DNA of 11,687 nt, taken from NCBI GenBank assembly GCA_945485605.1, contig CALYSG010000047.1, positions 1-11,687 of the forward strand, given 5' to 3'. Positions 6,338 to 11,687 of this stretch are shown in pieces. The stretch's first letter is position 1. Every line of letters starts with the position of its first letter. The position numbers and the translations under genes were made by a program. This stretch comes from an uncultured Clostridia bacterium. Lineage in GTDB: Bacteria; Bacillota; Clostridia; Oscillospirales; CAG-272. The notes below the pieces were generated by a model. That model was not told the DNA's origin, ran no database searches, and saw only the letters and a list, made by a program, of their open reading frames with translations.

Positions 6338-6985
6338 ATGAAAAGAAGCAAACTTCCTCCCATAAAAAAGGAGAACGCTGATATTCTGCGCTGTATCGTA
6401 ATGAAATATGTATGGCGTGTACTGCTTACACTTCTGCTGTATGCGGCTATCGCATTTACGACTGTTTGGTATCCGATAGATACAAGCTCGGGTGCCGTAG
6501 TTGCAGTCGTGCTCGTTTGTGTCGTTACGGCGCTTGCATTCTTTGTTATATGGAGAAAATTCCTGTCCGAAAAGAGCATATGCGGAAGACTCGTCAAAAA
6601 GGATTTCAGAAGGGAAAAGGAGCTTCCGAAGGGTGTTGTTTCGGCGGCAGAGGTCAGGGCATATGCCTCCGCGAGCGGCGGACAGCATATGGAGAGGGAT
6701 GTCGTGTATTTCTTCATTGAAACCGAAAACGGAGAGACCGTCGGGCGGCGGCTCGACGACGACGGAATGATGAGCAAGCTGTTCTTTGACGGCGACACGG
6801 TATGCTTCCGGCGGGGGCTTAAGTATCCTTATAATCTCTCGGCGGTAAGGCAGAGCCAATATACCTGCGTCGTCTGCGGGAATGTCCTTCCGGACACAGA
6901 GACTCACTGCCCGCGTTGCCGCCATTCGCTTATAATGCTTGAAGGTCATAAGCCGACCTATTATAACGAGGACGGCGAAGAATAA
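6338..6985 (+). CDS. two-TM membrane protein with C-terminal zinc ribbon, function unknown
   Basis: A 215-residue protein I do not recognise as a named family. Two hydrophobic segments lie at about 26-46 and 52-72, separated by a very short loop, forming a membrane hairpin. A soluble domain of mixed predicted strand and helix follows (about 75-175). Near the C-terminus, Cys177, Cys180, Cys191 and Cys194 form a CxxC-N10-CxxC zinc ribbon, with His190 next to the second pair. Both ends should be cytoplasmic if the hairpin is short. It starts four bases after the MoxR stop and has no clear ribosome binding site, so it is probably translated by coupling; an ATG at 6401 (residue 22) is possible but lacks a binding site too. 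Tandem TAA stops end it. Position between MoxR and DUF58 genes suggests it is part of the same complex or pathway; that is inference. Confidence 0.8.
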   Translation: MKRSKLPPIKKENADILRCIVMKYVWRVLLTLLLYAAIAFTTVWYPIDTSSGAVVAVVLVCVVTALAFFVIWRKFLSEKSICGRLVKKDFRREKELPKGVVSAAEVRAYASASGGQHMERDVVYFFIETENGETVGRRLDDDGMMSKLFFDGDTVCFRRGLKYPYNLSAVRQSQYTCVVCGNVLPDTETHCPRCRHSLIMLEGHKPTYYNEDGEE

Positions 6986-7012
6986 TAATTCCTGCCCTGA
7001 AAGGAGAAGGAT

Positions 7013-8203
7013 ATGGTTTTTCTCGCGCTTCTCGGCGCGATATTCGGTGTTATCCTTGCCGAATATCTGATATATAAAAAGTATGGCTATTCGGGTCTGT
7101 CCTATTCGGTATCCTTCGGCTCGGACGAGGTCTTTGAGGGCGATGACGTTTACCTTTTTGAGGAGATCTCCAACCGCGGAAGGCTTCCTTTGCCCTATGT
7201 GAGGAGCGATACGAATCTGCCGGAGGGGCTCCGCTTCTGCATTTTCGAGGAGAAAAACGGAAAAGCAAAGACAAACCTTACCGGATATATCCAGAGCATA
7301 TTTATGCTTCGCCCCGGTGCAACGGTAAAGCGCCGCTGGCGTGTACGCTGTCTCGGCAGGGGAGAATACACCCTTACGGGAGTGATAATCGGTACTACCG
7401 ATCTTTTCGGGCTTTTCAGAGGAACACGCGAGCTTGAATTTTCTGCGGACAGATGTCCGAAGCTGACCGTTTTGCCGTCAACCATGAGTCTTTCGGACAA
7501 TTTCACCTCGTCAAAGTACCTTTGCGGGGACATTGTCAGCAATATTTGCCCCGTGACCGATCCGCTTCGGATATGCGGTGCGAGAGAGTATATGCCCGGC
7601 GATCCCGTGAACCGGATCAATTGGAAATCAAGCGCCTCGCATGGCTGTCTTATGGTCAATTCGGAGGAGAGAACCGTCAGGCACCGGTTCAACATAGTTC
7701 TCAATATGAATTCACGTGAGATAGAACAGTATCCCGATCGACCTTCGGACAGCTTTGCGGTCGAGCGAAGTATCAAGGTCGTTGCCTCGATCCTTGACCG
7801 CGTGGCGACAGAGGATATCCCGGTTCGCCTTATTGTTAACAGTTCGTGCGGGGAGAACGAAATGTTTTCGCCCGTGTCGGATGATGCGTCGGGTGAAAAG
7901 ATAATGATGAGCGAGCCATTCCGCGGCAGAGAGGATATGCTCTCGGCACTTAGGGCAATCGCCGCGCTGAAGCTCTCGATCTCACTGCCCGCGGAGAAGA
8001 TGTTTGACCACATTTCGGAAAACCCCGATCTTTACCGCGACAGTGAGAATCTTATAATAGTATCACCCTACATAGATCAGAGAATGTTGAATCTGTACCC
8101 GCTGATGAGAAATTTCGGAGTCAATGTGATATACTACGTGACTTCGACGCGTAGGGAAGCAATCCTTCCCGATGATGTCGATATTTACTTTCTGAACTGC
8201 TGA
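7013..8203 (+). CDS. DUF58 domain membrane protein
   Basis: A 396-residue DUF58 protein, the usual partner of MoxR ATPases. One N-terminal membrane segment (about 2-21) is visible, where many relatives have a hairpin of two. Residues 30-160 form a beta-rich region. The DUF58 signature is REYMPGDPVNRINWKSSA (191-208), with Tyr193, Gly196, Asp197 and Trp204. A von Willebrand A-like region follows; where family members often have an Asp at the start of a metal-site motif, this protein reads IVLNMNSRE (228-236), so a divalent metal site looks degenerate. AAGGAG (7001-7006) six bases upstream supports the ATG. It starts 27 bases after the zinc-ribbon gene and ends 15 bases before the next gene. 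MoxR probably acts on the A-like domain at the inner membrane face; this is inferred from the family. Confidence 0.92.
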   Translation: MVFLALLGAIFGVILAEYLIYKKYGYSGLSYSVSFGSDEVFEGDDVYLFEEISNRGRLPLPYVRSDTNLPEGLRFCIFEEKNGKAKTNLTGYIQSIFMLRPGATVKRRWRVRCLGRGEYTLTGVIIGTTDLFGLFRGTRELEFSADRCPKLTVLPSTMSLSDNFTSSKYLCGDIVSNICPVTDPLRICGAREYMPGDPVNRINWKSSASHGCLMVNSEERTVRHRFNIVLNMNSREIEQYPDRPSDSFAVERSIKVVASILDRVATEDIPVRLIVNSSCGENEMFSPVSDDASGEKIMMSEPFRGREDMLSALRAIAALKLSISLPAEKMFDHISENPDLYRDSENLIIVSPYIDQRMLNLYPLMRNFGVNVIYYVTSTRREAILPDDVDIYFLNC

Positions 8204-8210
8204 GAGGAGG
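8204..8210 (+). promoter_or_regulatory. ribosome binding site that sets a TTG start
   Basis: GAGGAGG ends eight bases before the TTG at 8219. No ATG or GTG in frame lies nearer, and the strong site makes the rare start credible. Confidence 0.75.
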
Positions 8211-8218
8211 AGAGGGCT

Positions 8219-9664
8219 TTGACACAGACACGCGAGGAAAAACGCTTCGGAAGGCTTTATACCTTCGCGGCGTTTGTATCCTTTTTCTGCCCCGTATGCT
8301 CCTTTGCGGTGCCCGTGCTGCTTCCGAGCGGACTGCCGTCGGTGCTGACCGCGCCGATAGTCTTCTTATTTATGACGGCGGGGTGGCTGATACAGGCACT
8401 CGTATGCCGTATCAGCAATTTCGAGCGCCGTTGCGACGACGGAATTTACGAGAGCAACACAAAATTCTTCAATGTCGGACGTGCCGCGATACCGATCGTG
8501 TTGGCGATCGTAACGGGTTTTTTGCTTAAGTCTCCGATCGACTCGGCGCTTCGCGCTATTGCGGAAGGCTCGGGAGAGCTTTACTATTCAGATGGCAATC
8601 TGCTGCCATATATATACGGTTGGCTTGCCGCGGCTCTGATGATATGCGGAAGCGTTCTCTGGTTCTTCCCGTATCAGAGATTCGCGGTTATAAGGTATCC
8701 GCTGATAGGTCTGCCGTTTATGTTGGCTGCTTTTATATGCAACGTCATCGCACCGGCACCTCTTTTCACCGTATCCGCTTGCCTTCTTATATATATATTA
8801 ATAACGATGGTGCTCCTGAATCAGGGGAACATCACAAGGCAGTATAAGTGCGTCGAAGCGGTCTCCTTTATGAGCACAAGGGCAAGGGTATACAATATGG
8901 CACTGACGCTCACGCTGCTTGTTTTTCTGGCGGCGGTTTCACTGGTGCTTTTCGGAGTACTTAACGGGTTTGCCGTGCTTTGTCGGGTGATCCTTGTGCT
9001 TATAACGAATATACCCGAGAGCGACCGTGAGACACCTATTGATGAAGGTGCGACGCAGGCAATGGGGATTATTTTCGGAAAGACCGGGGCGGAAAAGACG
9101 ATCAACGAGATATCGCTTGTTTTTGCCGTTGCTATCTTCATAGCCGTAATCATTTTCCTGATATTCAGACAGAGTGAATGGCTTTTGTCGGTTATAGCAT
9201 CCGTGAAGAGCTTCCTTGCTTCCTTTTCCGAATTTCTGGCTGCACTTTTTGAGCGAAGAAGACGCCCGTTGACATCCGAAACGGGATTCCACAGCTACCG
9301 CGACGAGGAAAGACAGCGCCAGAGCTTCAGAGAGAAAAAGAAAAAAAGCGACTGCCCGGCGCCCGCCGTCGATTTTGAGGATTTTAAGAAAAAGCTCGAT
9401 TCGGTAGGAAGCAACAGAAAAAAGCTCGGATATGCCTACTCCACGCTTGTTACCTGCCTTCTGCGATCCGGAAGATCCATACGGCGCTCGGATACCCCGA
9501 GGCAGATCGCCGCTAAGCTCTCGCGCGACAGGGAATACGATGGCATATACGGTATAACAGATGCGTTCGAAGCAGTTGCATATGCTGATTCATATCCGGG
9601 TGAAGATAAGACAAATGCGGCGCTCGAAACACTTTGTCGTCTTATCCGACGCAATATGGATTGA
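8219..9664 (+). CDS. polytopic membrane protein with C-terminal DUF4129-like domain, TgpA-like without transglutaminase core
   Basis: A 481-residue membrane protein starting with TTG. Hydrophobic segments lie at about 13-35, 41-63, 86-104, 129-150, 158-178, 182-201, 225-247, 249-265 and 297-317; a further one at 321-344 is weaker. After a basic, Glu/Lys-rich linker (345-395), residues 395-478 resemble DUF4129: a helical pair with an aromatic start, a TPRQIAAKL segment (426-434) and a final helix containing EAVAYADSYP. In many bacteria the third member of the MoxR-DUF58 cassette is TgpA, with a periplasmic transglutaminase core between membrane segments and DUF4129. Here the tail follows the last membrane span directly, and no Cys-His-Asp transglutaminase motif is seen. 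The protein may be a structural or sensory version. Its stop codon (9662-9664) lies inside the -35 box of the next promoter. Confidence 0.82.
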   Translation: MTQTREEKRFGRLYTFAAFVSFFCPVCSFAVPVLLPSGLPSVLTAPIVFLFMTAGWLIQALVCRISNFERRCDDGIYESNTKFFNVGRAAIPIVLAIVTGFLLKSPIDSALRAIAEGSGELYYSDGNLLPYIYGWLAAALMICGSVLWFFPYQRFAVIRYPLIGLPFMLAAFICNVIAPAPLFTVSACLLIYILITMVLLNQGNITRQYKCVEAVSFMSTRARVYNMALTLTLLVFLAAVSLVLFGVLNGFAVLCRVILVLITNIPESDRETPIDEGATQAMGIIFGKTGAEKTINEISLVFAVAIFIAVIIFLIFRQSEWLLSVIASVKSFLASFSEFLAALFERRRRPLTSETGFHSYRDEERQRQSFREKKKKSDCPAPAVDFEDFKKKLDSVGSNRKKLGYAYSTLVTCLLRSGRSIRRSDTPRQIAAKLSRDREYDGIYGITDAFEAVAYADSYPGEDKTNAALETLCRLIRRNMD

Positions 9665-9689
9665 CAAAAATGCACTTTGGTGCTATAAT
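9661..9689 (+). promoter_or_regulatory. perfect consensus promoter of ktrBA, extended -10, overlapping a stop codon
   Basis: TTGACA (9661-9666), a 17-base spacer and TATAAT (9684-9689) match the consensus at every position, with TGC (9681-9683) as an extended -10. The stop codon TGA (9662-9664) of the preceding gene is part of the -35 box. Transcription should start near 9696, giving a leader of about 25 bases, too short for a riboswitch. Confidence 0.9.
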
Positions 9690-9707
9690 CTTTCCGACCC
9701 CGTTATC

Positions 9708-9711
9708 GGAG
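9708..9711 (+). promoter_or_regulatory. ribosome binding site that sets the KtrB start
   Basis: GGAG ends nine bases before the ATG at 9721. In-frame starts at 9634 and 9670 lie upstream of the expected transcription start, and the ATG at 9712 abuts the binding site, so 9721 is favoured. Confidence 0.75.
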
Positions 9712-9720
9712 ATGAAAAAT

Positions 9721-11088
9721 ATGGATAAGGTAAAGCGTAAACTGCTTAAAAGCAGAAAAGTTAATATGACCGGCGTTATGTCGCTCGGATTTCTCGCCGT
9801 TATACTTGCGGGGATGCTTCTTCTGATGCTCCCGATATCTTCTCAATCAAGGCAGGCGACCGATTTTCTGACATCGCTGTTTACCTCTGTCAGTGCGACA
9901 TGCGTGACCGGGCTGATAACCGTTGATACCGGAGCATACTGGAGTGCCTTCGGGCAAGCGGTCATTCTTATAATGATACAGATAGGCGGACTCGGTTTCA
10001 TGACGGTAGCCGTTCTCGGAGGGCTTCTCATAGGTCGATCGCTGACCCCTCGGGACAGAATGATGGTAGCGATGTCCTATAACCTCAATTCATATGAGAG
10101 CGTATTCGAGCTTCTGCGAAAGATCATCATAGGTACGGCGATATTTGAGTCGCTCGGTGCACTCGTGCTTATGACGAGGCTCGTGCCGCAGCTTGGAGTC
10201 AAAGGCATATGGATAAGCTGTTTCACGTCGGTCTCGGCGTTCTGTAATGCGGGCTTTGATATTTTCGGAACGGGGAATTCGGTCTGCGATTACGCGAAGG
10301 ATCCGGTCGTTAGCTATACGCTGATATTCCTGACTGTTATAGGAGGAATAGGCTTCCTTGTCTGGTCTGATGTACTGAACTTTTTCCAGAGAAAGAAAAA
10401 AAGGCTTTCGGTCTACTCAAAGCTCGTGCTTATCATAACGGCGATCCTTCTTGTCGGAGGAGCGGTCATAATTGCGATCTTTGAGTGGAACAATGCGGAG
10501 ACCTTCGGAGACTTCACATGGAACGAGAAGCTCCGGGCGGCTCTGTTTCATTCGGCATGCCTGAGGACCTCGGGCTTTGCAAGTGTGAACGGCGCGAATT
10601 TCAGAGAGGGAACGTTGCTTTTCTCCTCGGTGCTTATGTTTATCGGTGGAGCGTCGGGCTCGACCGCCGGAGGCGCTAAGGTCGTAACTGTCGGTGTGCT
10701 GATCTATACGGTTTGGTGTGTGGCACGCGGTAAGAAGGAAATTGTTATCCTCAACAGAAGGATATCGAAGGACAGCTTCACACGGGCTGTTGCAGTATTC
10801 ACGGTTCAGCTTGTTCTTGTGATAACCGGAACAATGTTGCTTCTCGCGGCGGAGAAAGGACTCTCGATAGGAGCTGTGCTTTATGAGGTCGCGTCGGCAG
10901 TAAATACCGTCGGAGTTTCCGTCGGAATAACGGCAGGGCTGTCGGTTTTCTCGAAGCTCGTGCTTATAGTGCTTATGTATTTCGGACGCGTCGGGATCTT
11001 CACGGTTGCTTATGCGATGATGATGAGACACACTTCATCGACGAGCTCAAGTATATCATATCCCGAGGCAAATCTGCTTATAGGCTGA
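9721..11088 (+). CDS. ktrB: KtrB/TrkH-family potassium uptake channel subunit
   Basis: The 455-residue membrane subunit of a Ktr/Trk potassium uptake system. Four pore-helix/filter repeats are visible: SATCVTGL (58-65, filter Gly64), SAFCNAGF (172-179, Gly178), SACLRTSGF (278-286, Gly285) and NTVGVSVG (395-402, Gly398), each with the conserved filter glycine. The GGASGSTAGGAKV stretch (309-321) is the conserved intramembrane gating-loop region of this superfamily. The tail ending YPEANLLIG is typical of KtrB. The length fits KtrB, being shorter than many TrkH proteins. It has its own consensus promoter and is followed 22 bases later by the RCK subunit. Uptake is driven by membrane potential, often with Na+ dependence in Ktr systems. 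No terminator separates it from the upstream operon, so it may also be read from there. Confidence 0.95.
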   Translation: MDKVKRKLLKSRKVNMTGVMSLGFLAVILAGMLLLMLPISSQSRQATDFLTSLFTSVSATCVTGLITVDTGAYWSAFGQAVILIMIQIGGLGFMTVAVLGGLLIGRSLTPRDRMMVAMSYNLNSYESVFELLRKIIIGTAIFESLGALVLMTRLVPQLGVKGIWISCFTSVSAFCNAGFDIFGTGNSVCDYAKDPVVSYTLIFLTVIGGIGFLVWSDVLNFFQRKKKRLSVYSKLVLIITAILLVGGAVIIAIFEWNNAETFGDFTWNEKLRAALFHSACLRTSGFASVNGANFREGTLLFSSVLMFIGGASGSTAGGAKVVTVGVLIYTVWCVARGKKEIVILNRRISKDSFTRAVAVFTVQLVLVITGTMLLLAAEKGLSIGAVLYEVASAVNTVGVSVGITAGLSVFSKLVLIVLMYFGRVGIFTVAYAMMMRHTSSTSSSISYPEANLLIG

Positions 11089-11110
11089 AAAACAGCAAGA
11101 GGTTTTTAAT

Positions 11111-11687
11111 ATGGAAAGTTTCTGCATAATAGGGCTCGGAAAATTCGGGCAGTCGCTTGCGCTCTCTCTGGCGGAGGAGGGCAAGCAGGTCATGGTCATA
11201 GACACAGACGACGATCGGGTGAGTGAGATCGCCGACTTCGTTACGAACGCCGTCATAGGCGACCCGACGAACGAATCGGTCATGCGTGCCTCGGGCGTGA
11301 AGGACTACGACTGCGCTGTCGTATGCTTCACCGGTAATATAAACGAGAGCATACTTCTCACAATAATGCTCAAGGAGATCGGGGTTAAAAAGGTCATTGT
11401 ACGTGCCGTAAATGACGGACACATGAGAGTCTTGCAGCACCTCGGAGCCGATATGATAGTCTTTCCCGAGAAGGATATGGGAGAAAAGCTCGCCTTCAAG
11501 CTGGTGAAGGAAAACGTCACGGAGTACACCGAATTTTCGGGGTATACTATAATAGAAATGAAGGTTCCGACCTCATGGATAGGCAAGAACCTTATCGAGC
11601 TGAATGTCCGCCGGCGCTTCGGAGTCAATATCATAGCGCTGACAGATGCCGCGGGAAATGTCGACGTTTCTCCGAGTCCCGACCGTG
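11111..11687 (+). CDS. ktrA: KtrA potassium uptake regulatory subunit (RCK), partial at window end
   Basis: The first 192 residues of a cytoplasmic RCK protein that gates the KtrB channel in response to ATP/ADP or NAD(H). The N-terminal Rossmann fold shows GLGKFG (8-13) and an acidic residue after beta-2 (VIDTDDD, Asp31). The pattern LQHLGADMIVFPEKDMG near residues 108-124 and an ending in SPSPDR match KtrA. An RCK_C domain begins at about 135; in Firmicutes this domain commonly binds cyclic di-AMP, which inhibits uptake. Related KtrA proteins are about 220 residues, so about 30 are missing, cut by the window edge and not by mutation. A longer two-repeat TrkA cannot be formally excluded. AGAGG (11098-11102) lies eight bases before the ATG. 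The gene follows ktrB by 22 bases and is co-transcribed. Confidence 0.93.
   Translation, partial: MESFCIIGLGKFGQSLALSLAEEGKQVMVIDTDDDRVSEIADFVTNAVIGDPTNESVMRASGVKDYDCAVVCFTGNINESILLTIMLKEIGVKKVIVRAVNDGHMRVLQHLGADMIVFPEKDMGEKLAFKLVKENVTEYTEFSGYTIIEMKVPTSWIGKNLIELNVRRRFGVNIIALTDAAGNVDVSPSPDR

Noticed and set aside
6299..6949. Long antisense frames (up to 216 codons) opposite the zinc-ribbon gene
   Set aside because: The sense frame has membrane segments, a zinc ribbon and operon spacing; the antisense frames are Arg/Cys-rich with no recognisable feature.
7195..8013. A 272-codon open frame antisense to the DUF58 gene
   Set aside because: It lies wholly inside a confidently identified gene, has Ser/Arg/Pro-rich low-quality sequence typical of a shadow frame, and lacks a sensible ribosome binding site or family motif.
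8786..8804. AT-rich run resembling promoter or curved DNA
   Set aside because: It encodes a membrane segment rich in Ile and Tyr using ATA, TAT and TTA codons; the base composition is explained by the protein.
9665..9720. Possible riboswitch (for example a cyclic di-AMP type) before ktrB
   Set aside because: The leader from the expected transcription start is only about 25 bases, too short for any known riboswitch of that kind.

Overview
The window looks like chromosomal DNA of an anaerobic, probably gut-associated Firmicute of class Clostridia. The grounds are strong AGGAGG-type ribosome binding sites, occasional GTG and TTG starts, roughly balanced GC with very frequent ATA (Ile) and AGA/AGG (Arg) codons, consensus vegetative promoters, and the protein families present. 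No rRNA, tRNA, CRISPR array, insertion sequence or phage gene was seen. The taxonomic placement is an inference from style, not from a marker gene.

Layout. (1) 43-663 (+): an unrecognised multi-pass membrane protein. (2) 664-839: a convergent 3' region with two intrinsic-terminator-like hairpins, one per strand, each lying next to the opposing gene; the hairpin near glmS sits inside a second, outer inverted repeat that takes in the glmS stop codon. (3) 840-5253 (-): a four-gene operon, read from right to left as ferritin-like diiron protein, left-handed beta-helix acetyltransferase, glmM, glmS. The last three supply three consecutive steps of UDP-GlcNAc synthesis: Fru-6-P to GlcN-6-P (GlmS), to GlcN-1-P (GlmM), to GlcNAc-1-P (the acetyltransferase). 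The uridyltransferase half of GlmU is absent here. No glmS ribozyme precedes glmS. (4) 5254-5394: divergent promoter region. (5) 5395-9664 (+): a MoxR AAA+ ATPase, a two-TM protein with a C-terminal zinc ribbon, a DUF58 protein, and a polytopic membrane protein with a DUF4129-like tail. This is the MoxR/DUF58/TgpA type of cassette, but the transglutaminase core is missing and a zinc-ribbon protein is added. (6) 9721 to the window end (+): a KtrB/TrkH potassium channel subunit and its KtrA (RCK) regulatory subunit, the latter cut by the window edge.

Transcription. Two promoters match the vegetative consensus at every position (TTGACA, 17 bp, TATAAT) and both carry a TGn extended -10. One drives the MoxR operon; the other drives ktrBA, and its -35 box overlaps the stop codon of the preceding gene. 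No terminator is visible between the MoxR cassette and ktrBA, so read-through into the potassium genes is possible. No wholly new system is proven here. The best candidates for something undescribed are the transglutaminase-less MoxR cassette with its zinc-ribbon partner and the nested inverted repeat at the 3' end of glmS.
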